A DNA stretch of 64,000 nucleotides from Anaerolineae bacterium. GTDB taxonomy: Bacteria > Chloroflexota > Anaerolineae > Aggregatilineales > UBA2796. Both the position numbers and the translations under genes were made by a program. The notes under the pieces are model-generated. The model ran no database searches. It was not told the DNA's origin and was given only the letters and a program-made list of their open reading frames with translations. The stretch is taken from contig JAHBVJ010000035.1 in assembly GCA_019637615.1 (NCBI GenBank), positions 20,990 to 84,989 on the forward strand. Reading direction: 5' to 3'. Below are positions 16,767-25,900 of the stretch, one piece after another (within the stretch, counting starts at the first letter, position 1; each line of letters begins with the position of its first letter).

Positions 16767-18275
16767 TTATAAGGGTTGATAGTCGAACCAGTCGAAATCA
16801 GCGGGCACCGAAGTCGCTTGCCCGTTACCTGTCGCGTACATACCGATATACACGCCTGTAAATCCCCCCGCCACTTCCGAGGAGAGATACCGCGTCAAGC
16901 CAGTCGCCAGCGTATGGGCTGGCATACCATCGATCCGATACGAAAATGTATATTGTTTCGCATCAGCCTCGATAGTCAGTACGGTGAGGCCGTCAACGAT
17001 CTGCTCTTGCACCACCACCGCCACCAGATCACCGATCCGTCGCCGCACCATTACACAGCGCACGCCGTCGCGTAACGTGACGAAAATCTCATAGTGATGT
17101 GTTTCATTCATCAGCACCGTCAAGCCAGCTTCGTCTGTCTCCCGCTGTGGCAAAAACGACAAACAGGCCGATGCCGTGCACGCGAAGTGCTGCTGTCGCC
17201 GTCCTAGGAATGCTGGCGAGTCCGAATCGTTGAGCGTCACGGCGGAACCACGCAACCGCAGCCAACCGGAACGTTCTGTCAGCGACCAATCCGCCGCGCG
17301 CGGGTTGCGCAAAAAATTCCAATAGAGTCGTAACGTCGTGCTGTCAAAATCATCCCGATCCGGTTCCGAACCCATCGTGACCGTCGGCAGCCCTTCGACC
17401 TCCATCGCTAATTCTACGCTGCCTGTCCCGTGTACGACGGGCCAACCATCCTCATCCCACGTCATCGGAGCCAGAAACGTCTCTCGCCCCAGATGATGAT
17501 AGCCCTCGTACTGCCTCATACACCGGAACGCGAGGAACACCATCCACCAGCTCCCATCATGGGCTTGCACCAGATCGCCGTGTCCCGTCCCTTGGATCGG
17601 ACTCGCGCCGCGATTCCGGTGCGTCAAGATCGGGTTACGCGGGCACGCCTCGAACGGCCCCCACGGGTCAGTGCTGCGAGCAATCGTCACCATATGCCCG
17701 TATTCCGTGCCACCCTCCGCGATCATCAAATAGTACATCCCGTTGATCTTGTACAGGTGCGGCGCTTCGGGGTATCGCCCACCCGTACCCGACCAGAGTT
17801 CGCGTGTCTCTCCCTTCAATGCGCCCGTCTGAATCTCGATCTCCGCCTGCCAGATCGTTCCTAGCGTTGTCCACTGGAAATACGTGCGCCCGTCCTCATC
17901 GAAATATAGCGACGGATCGATTCCGTTTTGCGCGATCCAGATCGGCTCTGACCACGGCCCCGACGGATCATCAGCCCACACATAAAAATGCTTTCCCGCC
18001 GAGATATTCGTTGTCACCATGTAGAATCGACCCGCGTGATAGCGCAGCGTAGGTGCGTAGATGCCGCCCGAACTGCCAATTTTCTCAAGGGGAAGCTGAC
18101 TTTCGCGTGTCAGGCAATGCCCGATCTGCCGCCAATGCACCAGATCGCGGCTGCGGAAAATCGGCACGCCCGGAAAATATTCGAACGTGCTGGTCACCAG
18201 ATAGTAATCCACGCCTACCCGGCAAATGCTCGGATCAGGATAAAAACCAGCGATGATCGGGTTAGAAAAGCCCAT
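16767..18275 (-). CDS. GH43 family beta-xylosidase / alpha-L-arabinofuranosidase
   Basis: 502 residues: an N-terminal five-bladed propeller of GH43 and a C-terminal beta-sandwich (from about residue 320) typical of the XynB-like subfamilies. The three catalytic positions can be placed: general base D14 in FYPDPS, pKa modulator D120 in NGIDPSLYF and general acid E170 in YPEAPHLYK. Lack of a signal peptide fits intracellular cleavage of imported xylo-oligosaccharides. AAGGTG precedes the ATG. It lies at the head of the minus-strand xylan locus, upstream of the LacI regulator. Confidence 0.9.
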   Translation of the reverse strand: MGFSNPIIAGFYPDPSICRVGVDYYLVTSTFEYFPGVPIFRSRDLVHWRQIGHCLTRESQLPLEKIGSSGGIYAPTLRYHAGRFYMVTTNISAGKHFYVWADDPSGPWSEPIWIAQNGIDPSLYFDEDGRTYFQWTTLGTIWQAEIEIQTGALKGETRELWSGTGGRYPEAPHLYKINGMYYLMIAEGGTEYGHMVTIARSTDPWGPFEACPRNPILTHRNRGASPIQGTGHGDLVQAHDGSWWMVFLAFRCMRQYEGYHHLGRETFLAPMTWDEDGWPVVHGTGSVELAMEVEGLPTVTMGSEPDRDDFDSTTLRLYWNFLRNPRAADWSLTERSGWLRLRGSAVTLNDSDSPAFLGRRQQHFACTASACLSFLPQRETDEAGLTVLMNETHHYEIFVTLRDGVRCVMVRRRIGDLVAVVVQEQIVDGLTVLTIEADAKQYTFSYRIDGMPAHTLATGLTRYLSSEVAGGFTGVYIGMYATGNGQATSVPADFDWFDYQPL

Positions 18276-18425
18276 GTGTCACCTTGCCTCGGTGTAACGA
18301 ACACGCCCCCATGAGCCTATCGATGCTCAATTTCGCTGTCAAGTATCCTTCTCAACCATCGTACGGCGCTGATTTCCGAGGTTGGGTATCATGGGCACAG
18401 CGCATAGTCAACATAGGAGTTGTGC

Positions 18426-19241
18426 ATGTCCTCCGAGCCAGAGATAGATGATCTGCTCGTTACTGTACCAACGCTTATAGAAGATTTTACCAACCTCGGC
18501 CTTCACCCCGGCATGGTACTGGTGGTACATTCATCGCTGAAGTCCATCGGGTGGGTCAATGGCGGAGCAGTGGCAGTCATCCTCGCCTTGGAAGCAGTCC
18601 TCGGCGCGAACGGCACCTTGGTCATGCCCACCCACACCGCCGATCTCAGCGAACCTGCCAACTGGCAGCATCCGCCTGTGTCGCCCGCGTGGTGGGATAC
18701 CATCCGCGCGACCATGCCCGCCTACGATCCTGCCATGACGCCAAGCTACTACGTGGGCGTCATCCCCGAAACTTTCCGTAAGCAGAATGGCGTTTTGCGC
18801 AGCAATAATCCCGATGCCTCGTTTGCGGCATGGGGTAAATATGCGCGTCTCGTGACCGACAATCACGCTCTTTTCCCGCTCTTTGGCGAACAATCACCAC
18901 TTGCCCGCGTCTATGATCTGGACGGGTGGGTGCTGCTCTTGGGGGTCGATCACAACCGCAACACCTCGCTGCATGTTGCGGAAGGGCGGGCGCGAATTCC
19001 CCACGACGTTATCCATCTCGGCTCTCCAATGCTGATCAATGGCGAACGTCAATGGGTCAGTTTCGATGACATCGACTGGGATGATGCTGGTTTTCTCGAA
19101 CTCGGCGCGGATTTCGCGCGGGATACAGGCTTGCAGCGCGAGGGCAAAGTCGGGCGGGCGCGGGCGCTCTTAATGCCGCAGCGTGCCCTGATCGATTATG
19201 GCGTCACATGGCTGGAACGGCATCGCGGCAGCAGTGACTAA
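18426..19241 (+). CDS. AAC(3) family N-acetyltransferase
   Basis: 271 residues of the antibiotic_NAT fold. Visible hallmarks are LHPGMVLVVHSSLKSIGWVNGG, GTLVMPTHTADLSEP, RSNNPDASFAAWGKYA and GVDHNRNTSLHVAEGRA, which together form the acetyl-CoA and substrate site. Characterised members acetylate the 3-amino group of aminoglycosides, but many environmental homologues act on other amines or have unknown substrates, so resistance cannot be inferred. The ATG at 18426 has AGGAG six bases upstream. It diverges from the GH43 gene and converges with the thiolase gene. Confidence 0.85.
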   Translation: MSSEPEIDDLLVTVPTLIEDFTNLGLHPGMVLVVHSSLKSIGWVNGGAVAVILALEAVLGANGTLVMPTHTADLSEPANWQHPPVSPAWWDTIRATMPAYDPAMTPSYYVGVIPETFRKQNGVLRSNNPDASFAAWGKYARLVTDNHALFPLFGEQSPLARVYDLDGWVLLLGVDHNRNTSLHVAEGRARIPHDVIHLGSPMLINGERQWVSFDDIDWDDAGFLELGADFARDTGLQREGKVGRARALLMPQRALIDYGVTWLERHRGSSD

Positions 19242-19298
19242 CCCAACGGGGCGAAAGTCTTCCCTCGCCCCGTTTACGCTTATTATTGCCTTATCGCA

Positions 19299-19333
19299 TT
19301 TACTAAGCACTCAGGACTAAGCACTCAGCACTT
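19299..19333 (+). repeat. heptanucleotide tandem repeat, copy R3
   Basis: Units TTTACTA, AGCACTC, AGGACTA, AGCACTC, AGCACTT. Unlike R1, R2 and R4 it sits between the 3' ends of two convergent genes and does not precede a start codon. Confidence 0.85.
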
Positions 19334-19338
19334 CTTCG

Positions 19339-20490
19339 TTACTTCCCCAGAATATGCGTGACCACCGTCGCGCCGCTGCCACCGATATTCTGCGTCATGC
19401 CGATCTTGGCGTCGGTGACTTGGGTTGCGCCCGCCTCACCACGCAGTTGCTGCACCACCTCCACCACCTGATATACGCCTGTCGCGCCGACCGGATGTCC
19501 GCGCGCCTTCAACCCGCCGCGTGTGCAAATCGGAATACGCGCGTGCGGCGCGATCTCGCCCTCTAACGCCAGTCGGTAGCCCTGACCGCGTTCAGCGAAA
19601 CCGCTGCCTTCCAAACTCAGCGTCGCCATGATCGAGAACGCATCGTGCAGCTCAAACACATCAATATCGGCGGGCGTCAGGCCTGCTTGCTCGTAAGCCC
19701 GTTGCGCCGAGAGACGCACACCGCGCATTTCCAGCATGTCGAATCGGTCATGCAGCGCGAGGCTGTCTGTCGCCGCTGCCGTCGCCAGCACCTTGATCGG
19801 TTTGCCCGCGAATTTATGCGCGATCTCGCTGGCGCACAGCACCACCGTTGCCGAGCCGTCGCAGATCGGAGAGCTGTCCATCACGTTGATCGGCGGCGCG
19901 ACTTTTGCGGACTTCAAATAGCGCTCTTTGCTGATCGCGAAGCGGAACATCGCGTTCGGGTTGTGGACGGCGTTGGCGTGTGCGTTCATGCTGAACGGTG
20001 CAAACGCGTCGTCCGGCACCTTGAACTCATACTGATAGCGCTTCATCGCCAGCGCGTTGATCGCCGCGAAATTCGCACCCTGATCAACCTCATATTCGGC
20101 GTCCGCGGCTGTCGCCAGCGCCCCCACCACGCGATCACTGAGCGAATCGAGCATCTTCTCGACACCGCACACCACGACCACGTCATGTGCGCCGCTGGCA
20201 ATCGCGAGGATGCCCGCCCGCACTGCTGATCCTCCTGACGCGCACGCCGATTCGATCAGGTGGGACTCGATCCCGCGATAGCCACAAAAATCTGCGATCA
20301 GTGCGCCGAGGTGCATTTGCCCCGTCACCTGACCGGAGATCATATTGCTCACGTACAACGCCCCGAATTGCTCAACGCCAGCATCTTGCACGGCGGCGGT
20401 GATCGACTCGTAAGCCAATTCCTTAAGTGATTTTTCCCAATGTTCGCCCACCGGGGTCTGCCCGATGCCGATAACACTTACTTCACGCAT
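19339..20490 (-). CDS. thiolase family protein (archaeal/SCP2-type acetyl-CoA acetyltransferase-like)
   Basis: 383 residues with the thiolase fold. The acyl-accepting Cys is C83 in ESACASGGSA; the His of the second site is in GGLKARGHPVGATG, and the C-terminal NIGGSGATVVTHIL replaces the usual second catalytic Cys with Gly-Ser, as in SCP2-type and archaeal thiolases. These proteins may need a partner DUF35/OB-fold subunit (ChsH-like or HMG-CoA-synthase-linked), but none is adjacent. It stands alone, facing the AAC(3) gene. Reaction: claisen condensation or thiolysis of acyl-CoA; the chain-length preference is unknown. Confidence 0.85.
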   Translation of the reverse strand: MREVSVIGIGQTPVGEHWEKSLKELAYESITAAVQDAGVEQFGALYVSNMISGQVTGQMHLGALIADFCGYRGIESHLIESACASGGSAVRAGILAIASGAHDVVVVCGVEKMLDSLSDRVVGALATAADAEYEVDQGANFAAINALAMKRYQYEFKVPDDAFAPFSMNAHANAVHNPNAMFRFAISKERYLKSAKVAPPINVMDSSPICDGSATVVLCASEIAHKFAGKPIKVLATAAATDSLALHDRFDMLEMRGVRLSAQRAYEQAGLTPADIDVFELHDAFSIMATLSLEGSGFAERGQGYRLALEGEIAPHARIPICTRGGLKARGHPVGATGVYQVVEVVQQLRGEAGATQVTDAKIGMTQNIGGSGATVVTHILGK

Positions 20491-20719
20491 CTCGCTGTCG
20501 TTCCTTATTTCTTGCCAGTGCTCATTGGCGGCATGGCCTCCAATCCTAAACAGGGTTAGCTCTCAGGCGCTGTCAAACCGACTCTCAAAAGCTCTCAAAG
20601 CGCAAAAAAAATATAACGCATGGTCAACTATCGTCAAATCTGAACTGATATACAATCAGCAATGTCCAATTTTCAGTATTGGTTTTGCCAATGTATTTAT
20701 CGTAGCTCTGGAGGCGAGG

Positions 20720-22216
20720 ATGAGAATCGATGCCAAGTCGGTACGCCGTTGCGTGCTCATCATCATGTTAGGGTTGATGTGTACAAATTTAGTTGATGCG
20801 CGACCCGTTTCAGCCCAAACAAGCTCGAATGATGTAGCGGCAACACGCGCCTTAGCGCTGGTAAATCAATGGCGGATCGAGCAAGGGCTTGCCCCGCTTA
20901 TCATCAACCCCACCTTGCAGCGGATGGCGGAAGCACAGGCAATTTATATCGCCCCCAAAGCCGACTCGATTGAAGACGAAGCCGATTATCACAAAGATGC
21001 ACAGGGACGCACGGCGATTCAGCGTGCGATTCAAGTCTACAATTGGCCTAACTATGGGCAAAAAGACCAGATCGAAGTGGGCGAGAATGCCGCCCATTTT
21101 CCAGCGGATCGCGCCGTAGATTTTTGGAAGTCGTCGCCGCCGCACATGAAAGCCGCCCTCAGCACGACCTATCGCGAAGTCGGCATCGCGGCGATCCCGC
21201 AAAAGCCTAAAGGCAGTTTCGTCTTCTACATGACCTTTGGCGCACGCCCGTTGACCTTAACCGCGCTGATCGATCCCGCTACCGATACGATCTACTTGAC
21301 CAAAGAACAGTCCCGCTACTTCCTCAGATCGCAAAAGACCGAACCGAAAGTGACGGTACGTTTCTATACAGAAGGCCGCGTGCCCGTGACCGAAGAACTG
21401 CCGTGGAAAGTATCCATGCCCTTGCCGCCCGATCTTGGCGATAAATTCTACGTGCGCTATTCCGGCTACAAAGACCCCATCTGGGTAGAAGTAAGCCGAT
21501 CTCGCAATATCGCCATCTTACCCAATGGCAAGATGACCGTCTCGGCGGAATTGACAGCGGTTAGCGCTGCTGGCAGCCAGACTCCGGGCAATGATGTTGT
21601 CGTGGCGCAGCCGACGGTGACTACCGCCAGCATCAGCGCCTCCGCCATCCCCACGCTCGTCGCCGCCGTCAATACACCGACACGTACTCGGATCGCCATT
21701 GCCACCAACACCCCGCGCGTCACAGCCAGTCCTAGCCGCACTGCGACGCGTAGGTCAGCCATCGCCACCAACACGGTGGTCGCTGTTGTCCCTTCTTCCA
21801 CGGCAACGATGACGGTAACAGCGACGAAACCCGCTCCCACTGCCACTATCACTGCCACGGCAGGGCAAGCCGATCTGACCATCACCTATAACGCCCGCGC
21901 GTTGTTCATCACCAACACGTCTGGCAAGCCCGTCAGCATCGATGGCTTACAGGTCGGACGCCTGACCTTGCAAAATTGGCTGAGAATCGTGTCCTTTAAC
22001 ACGCAGCGCTTCCCGAATGGCTACTGTCTACAGGCCAATCTCAGCAGCGCCACCAACGAAAGCGCACCGGGCAATTGTCGTAACGTGCAAGCGCAGATAA
22101 ATATCTCCACCAGTACCGCGTTTTGGGCGCAGGCAGATTTTGAAATCAAGCTCAATGATACGGTTATTCAGCGGTGTGTCGGGGGAGCCGGACGCTGCGA
22201 AGTGGATTTACCCTAA
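20720..22216 (+). CDS. secreted CAP (SCP/PR-1) domain protein
   Basis: 498 residues. A signal peptide (RRCVLIIMLGLMCTNLVDA, cleavage near PVSAQ) is followed by a CAP domain (about 40-170) with ALALVNQWRIEQGLAPLIINPTLQRMAEAQ, a VGENAAHF-like motif and SPPHMKAALSTTYREVGIA. A beta-rich region with a Trp/Pro-rich core follows, then a Thr/Ala linker (about 310-380) and a C-terminal domain holding four Cys (GYCLQAN, GNCRN, QRCVG, GRCEV), probably disulfide-bonded. The start at 20720 has GGAGG upstream; the frame is open for 85 more codons, but that part overlaps the divergent thiolase gene's promoter region and lacks a signal peptide. Function of bacterial CAP proteins is mostly unknown. Confidence 0.8.
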   Translation: MRIDAKSVRRCVLIIMLGLMCTNLVDARPVSAQTSSNDVAATRALALVNQWRIEQGLAPLIINPTLQRMAEAQAIYIAPKADSIEDEADYHKDAQGRTAIQRAIQVYNWPNYGQKDQIEVGENAAHFPADRAVDFWKSSPPHMKAALSTTYREVGIAAIPQKPKGSFVFYMTFGARPLTLTALIDPATDTIYLTKEQSRYFLRSQKTEPKVTVRFYTEGRVPVTEELPWKVSMPLPPDLGDKFYVRYSGYKDPIWVEVSRSRNIAILPNGKMTVSAELTAVSAAGSQTPGNDVVVAQPTVTTASISASAIPTLVAAVNTPTRTRIAIATNTPRVTASPSRTATRRSAIATNTVVAVVPSSTATMTVTATKPAPTATITATAGQADLTITYNARALFITNTSGKPVSIDGLQVGRLTLQNWLRIVSFNTQRFPNGYCLQANLSSATNESAPGNCRNVQAQINISTSTAFWAQADFEIKLNDTVIQRCVGGAGRCEVDLP

Positions 22217-22277
22217 CGTTAGCCAGCAGTGTGGACAGGGATGGCGATCCCATCCCATCCGCATTGCATAACGCGAT

Positions 22278-22700
22278 CTATTGCGTGGGCGAGGCAGCTT
22301 TCCGCTTCGCCAGATATGAGTCTAGAATCGCGTGAAAAGTCTGCATTTCAGGGAATGGCTTGTAGATCAGCGCGTCGGCCTGAGCCAGATTGATAGCCTC
22401 TTTTTCTTCGTCGGGCGAAAGCAAAAAGGCCGTCATCAGGATGATAGCGATATTGCGTAGCTTGGGACTGCGTCGCAGTCGTGCGCCAACTTCCGGCCCG
22501 GAGAGTGTCGGCAACCGAATATCGAGCAGCACCAATTCTGGCAGTTCACCCGTAATCTGGCCTTTGTCTACGGCGTCAATCCATGACACGGCTTCTTTGC
22601 CATCCGCAAAAGCCACCCCATCGACGCCCCAAATTTCGAACATTGCCTCTATCACTTCATAGAGTTCTTGCTCGTCTTCGACGATCATCCACGTTGTCAC
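22278..22700 (-). CDS. single-domain response regulator
   Basis: 140 residues, only a receiver domain. The acidic pocket (VEDE), the phospho-acceptor D60 in LVLLDIRLP, the Thr in ILMTAF and the Lys in YKPFPE are all present. No output domain, so it may work by protein contact or as a phosphate sink in a phosphorelay. No kinase gene is adjacent; the hybrid kinase at 32567 is the nearest candidate partner in the window. Confidence 0.9.
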   Translation of the reverse strand: MTTWMIVEDEQELYEVIEAMFEIWGVDGVAFADGKEAVSWIDAVDKGQITGELPELVLLDIRLPTLSGPEVGARLRRSPKLRNIAIILMTAFLLSPDEEKEAINLAQADALIYKPFPEMQTFHAILDSYLAKRKAASPTQ

Positions 22701-23104
22701 GGCGGATCCTTTCGAGGGTCAATTCGTCGTTGATTTTTCTTAGTAACCCCATTGTCGTATGAAGTTTACCATAACTCAGAGGTGAACGCTAAGTTCTAAT
22801 GTTCTTACTATCAAATTCCCGACACAAGCGTTATGGAATTGAGAGGCACCCATAAACGACCCGTCGAGTGTGACCAATACACCACGCTGACGGACACCGT
22901 ACTTGCACTCATGTACAAGCATGATATCGCCGCGACATTAGTAGAGATGCCGATGGCTCAATCGATGGCGTGGCCTGTGATCAGTCATACTGTCGCAGAA
23001 CAGGTTGCCAATGGCGCGGCGGACGAGAGAAGCTTGTGCGGCTGGACGGCTGCGTATTATCGGATAGCCTCCACGTGGTGGCGATTATCGGCTGATCCAC
23101 CCGC
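22701..23104. other. intergenic region without a convincing gene
   Basis: About 400 bases. An open frame on the plus strand (22833-23186) has no recognisable domain, a composition unlike its neighbours, and overlaps the 3' end of the DUF402 gene. No repeat or RNA motif was recognised. The response-regulator promoter should lie at its left side. Confidence 0.5.
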
Positions 23105-23605
23105 TCAGTCTTGCAGATCGACCTTCAAATGCGCGAATGGTTCACTGTGCCGCCGTGCGAGATCGATGATCTCCTCAACGGCTTGACGAGCGCGTGCTTG
23201 CACATCTTCAGGGTACCCATATTTGATACGGTGTTCGTCAAACTCATCCTCATCGAGGATAGTATAGTTGCCGTTAGGGTGAATCTTCACATCGAGATCA
23301 AGGTCGATCCAGTGAATCTCATCATGTTCCAGCGTGGGTGGCATCGCCACATTGCAATAGAAATTTTTGGCTGTCCCATCTGCGAAAAGGTTAACATAAA
23401 CGTTATACCACCGACTGCGCCAGAACCACGCCTCCGTGTTTGTCTCCTCAATGAATTCCGCCCCACGCGTAAAATGATGAATTACCGTCCCAAGGGGGTA
23501 AGAAACCCGTAGTAGATCACCGTCATCATAAGTAAGACGCGCGTCGAATTTGAGATGCACTTGATTGTTAAATTTATGGGCGACAACTTGGCAAGGGCGT
23601 TCCAT
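23105..23605 (-). CDS. DUF402 family protein (FomD / nucleoside phosphatase-like)
   Basis: About 166 residues of the DUF402 fold: HFTRGAEFIEETNTEAWFWRSRWYNVYVNLFADG, then NFYCNVAMPPTLEHDEIHWIDLDLDVKI and YTILDEDEFDEHRIKYGYP. The conserved Tyr/Asp/Glu cluster coordinates metal in the characterised relatives, which hydrolyse nucleoside di/triphosphates or nucleotidyl phosphonates. The start is uncertain: the frame is open to 23758, but the first 51 codons show no homology-like features and no good ribosome binding site, so I use the ATG at 23605. Divergent from the ribosomal protein S1 gene. Confidence 0.75.
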   Translation of the reverse strand: MERPCQVVAHKFNNQVHLKFDARLTYDDGDLLRVSYPLGTVIHHFTRGAEFIEETNTEAWFWRSRWYNVYVNLFADGTAKNFYCNVAMPPTLEHDEIHWIDLDLDVKIHPNGNYTILDEDEFDEHRIKYGYPEDVQARARQAVEEIIDLARRHSEPFAHLKVDLQD

Positions 23606-23803
23606 ATCTGTTAAAATTCCAATCAATGAAAAACGATTCATAAATCGTTTGGCGTCGGCAGTTGAGCGCAGGCACTTGTCCAGAAGCATAAACGTCCGCA
23701 CACGGTAGACTGCTAGGGGTTTAGTCGTTTCGGCTCCCGGTACAACTGACTGCATCACAGCGGTATGGCGCAGAGCTAACCTCTCGTCATGCCGTTATTT
23801 AGC

Positions 23804-23844
23804 GTACAGACGCTTCGGCGTCTACCATCTTCCCCGTGAGGGGA
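23804..23844 (+). promoter_or_regulatory. two tetraloop hairpins in the S1 leader
   Basis: AGACGC-TTCG-GCGTCT (23808-23823, UUCG tetraloop) is followed by TCCCC-GTGA-GGGGA (23832-23845, GNRA-type loop) and an A-rich run, ending about 28 bases before the S1 start codon. Both loops belong to exceptionally stable RNA tetraloop classes. They may form an autoregulatory leader. Confidence 0.5.
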
Positions 23845-23872
23845 CAAAAAAAACCAAAGGCGGTTCGCAAGT

Positions 23873-25201
23873 ATGAACGTTGAGAAGAAGGAACGTGATA
23901 AGCAGTTAGAGGCCGAGTTCCTTGAATTGTTAGAAGCCTCCATGAGTGTTGCCTTACCGGAACGAGGCGAAATTCGGAACGCTACCATTCTGCAAATTGA
24001 TCCCAAGTCAGGTGACACCATCGTTGATCTTGGCTCCAAACAGGACGGCATCGTCCACGCCCAAGACCTCGTTAGACTTGATCCTGAGTATAAGCAAAAG
24101 TTGACGGTTGGGCAAACCGTGCCTGTTTACGTGGTCAACCCGCGTGACAACGACGGCAACCTCGTCGTCTCCATCAGTCAGGGTCTGCAACAGTATGACT
24201 GGGATGCTGCAAAGGCCATGCTTGGTACGGATGATGTAGTGGAAGTCACTATCACCGGACACAACCGGGGTGGTGTGTTGGTGCGTTGGCGTCGCTTGGA
24301 AGGGTTCATCCCTAGCTCGCATCTGATCACCGTCGGCACTGGTGGCAGTGATCGGCGTGATTCGTTGAACACGCTCAACAACGTCGTCTTGGGCGTCAAG
24401 GTGATCGAAGTCGATCAATCGCGCCGCCGCCTGATCTTCAGCGAACGTGAAGCGCAGAAGGAATGGCGTCAGCAGCAAAAGGCCAAGTTACTCTCCGAGT
24501 TGATGGAAGGCTTAGTGGTAACGGGGAAGGTAACGGGGCTGCGCGACTTCGGTGCGTTCATTAACCTTGGTGGTGCGGACGGCTTGATCCACGTCAGCGA
24601 ACTGGCTTGGCACCGTGTCGATCACCCGCGTGATGTCCTGAAGATCGGTGACGAGATCGAAGTCTACGTGTTGAGTCTCGACCGCGATACCAATCGCATC
24701 GCCCTCAGCCGCAAGCGCCTCCTGCCCGATCCGTGGTCGGACGCCATGAATCGCTACCACGAAGGTCAGCAGGTCGAAGGTACCGTCACCAACGTAGTCG
24801 ATTTTGGCGCGTTCATCGCGCTGGATGATGGCCTCGAAGGGTTGCTGCACCTTAGCGAAATGGGTGACGGCACGCTCAAGGAGCCGTACAGCTACGTCAA
24901 GAAGGGCGACCGTCTGCCACTGCGCATCAGCCGCCTTGAGCCGGATAAGCGTCGTGTCGGCTTCACGCAGCGTTGGGGCGTCCCACCTGTTGAAGGTGCC
25001 GAAGGCGTGGAAGGTGTTGAGGGTGCTCCTGTGGATGCATCCGAAGCCGACCTCGATCAAGAATCTGCTCCAGCGGCGGAACTCGATGTCGAGATGCCGG
25101 TCGCGGATGCCGCACCAATCGAGACTCCGGCTGACGAGGTTGCCACTGAGGCTGCCCCTGACTCGTCGGAGCCAACGGGTGACAATGCTGCTGACAAGTA
25201 A
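23873..25201 (+). CDS. rpsA: 30S ribosomal protein S1 / multi-S1-domain RNA-binding protein
   Basis: 442 residues with four S1 OB-fold domains at about 30-103, 118-191, 211-282 and 297-369, then a 70-residue acidic Glu/Ala/Pro tail with imperfect repeats (GAEGVEGVEGAP). Domains 3 and 4 are the most canonical (VTGKVTGLRDFGAFINLGGADGLIHVSEL and VEGTVTNVVDFGAFIALDDGLEGLLHLSEM). This matches the short-form S1 of non-proteobacterial lineages, which binds mRNA upstream of start codons on the 30S subunit. No clear Shine-Dalgarno sequence precedes its own start, and its leader holds two hairpins, both consistent with self-regulated translation. Confidence 0.88.
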   Translation: MNVEKKERDKQLEAEFLELLEASMSVALPERGEIRNATILQIDPKSGDTIVDLGSKQDGIVHAQDLVRLDPEYKQKLTVGQTVPVYVVNPRDNDGNLVVSISQGLQQYDWDAAKAMLGTDDVVEVTITGHNRGGVLVRWRRLEGFIPSSHLITVGTGGSDRRDSLNTLNNVVLGVKVIEVDQSRRRLIFSEREAQKEWRQQQKAKLLSELMEGLVVTGKVTGLRDFGAFINLGGADGLIHVSELAWHRVDHPRDVLKIGDEIEVYVLSLDRDTNRIALSRKRLLPDPWSDAMNRYHEGQQVEGTVTNVVDFGAFIALDDGLEGLLHLSEMGDGTLKEPYSYVKKGDRLPLRISRLEPDKRRVGFTQRWGVPPVEGAEGVEGVEGAPVDASEADLDQESAPAAELDVEMPVADAAPIETPADEVATEAAPDSSEPTGDNAADK

Positions 25202-25301
25202 TCGGCAGATCAGTTAGTCTTCACGAGGGCGGGTTGCAAAACTCGCCCTTTTTCTTTCCCCGCGCCTATAATCAACCCATTCTCGCATTCTGTATTTCGT
25301 C

Positions 25302-25336
25302 TTTACTTAGCACTAAGGACTTAGCACTGAGCACTT
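25302..25336 (+). repeat. heptanucleotide tandem repeat, copy R4
   Basis: Units TTTACTT, AGCACTA, AGGACTT, AGCACTG, AGCACTT, then CT and the ATG of the NUDIX gene at 25339. No Shine-Dalgarno sequence lies between array and start. Confidence 0.85.
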
Positions 25337-25338
25337 CT

Positions 25339-25842
25339 ATGAGCGCACAACAAGGCATCGATCCAGCCCGCTGGAGCGTCATCCCGCGCACGTTATGCTT
25401 TATCCTCAACGGCAGTGATGTGCTCCTGATGCAGCGTGGGCTGCACAAGCGTGCCTTCCCCGGTCGTTACAACGGCATCGGCGGGCACGTCGAGCGCGAC
25501 GAAGATGTCTACACCAGCGCCCTCCGCGAGATCAACGAAGAAACTGGCCTCACTGTCCACGATCTGACTCTGCGTGGCACCATGCACATCGACGCCGGAC
25601 AAACGACGGGCATTCTCCTCTTCATCTTCACTGCCACCAGCGACACCCGCGCCGTCACTGACTGTGACGAAGGCACGCTGCATTGGATCGCGCTCGACAA
25701 AATCCACGAGCTTCCTTTAGTGGACGATCTACCGCTCATTCTCGCCCGCCTTTTCGGGGCGGATCGCGGTGCGGAACCGTTTTTTGCCCATGTTCGCTAT
25801 GATGCACTGGATGAGCGTGTCACACGTTTTGCCGATGCTTGA
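25339..25842 (+). CDS. NUDIX hydrolase (MutT-like)
   Basis: 167 residues. The NUDIX box is complete at about 49-71 (GHVERDEDVYTSALREINEE, then TGL), with the catalytic REINEE glutamates that bind Mg. Flanking strands (CFILNGSDVLLMQRG, GILLFIFTATSD) are typical of the MutT/8-oxo-dGTPase-like group. Substrate is probably an oxidised or non-canonical nucleoside triphosphate. I start at the ATG at 25339: the frame is open from 25234, but the upstream part is made of the intergenic spacer and repeat R4, and the family begins about here. Confidence 0.88.
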   Translation: MSAQQGIDPARWSVIPRTLCFILNGSDVLLMQRGLHKRAFPGRYNGIGGHVERDEDVYTSALREINEETGLTVHDLTLRGTMHIDAGQTTGILLFIFTATSDTRAVTDCDEGTLHWIALDKIHELPLVDDLPLILARLFGADRGAEPFFAHVRYDALDERVTRFADA

Positions 25843-25900
25843 CCGCTAACCACATCTTCTGCGTTATACTCCGCGCGTTCTTGCTCACAGGGAAACGCGG

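Noticed and set aside
22833..23186. 117-codon plus-strand frame
   Set aside because: No recognisable domain, overlaps the DUF402 3' end in antisense, and no convincing ribosome binding site. Left as intergenic.
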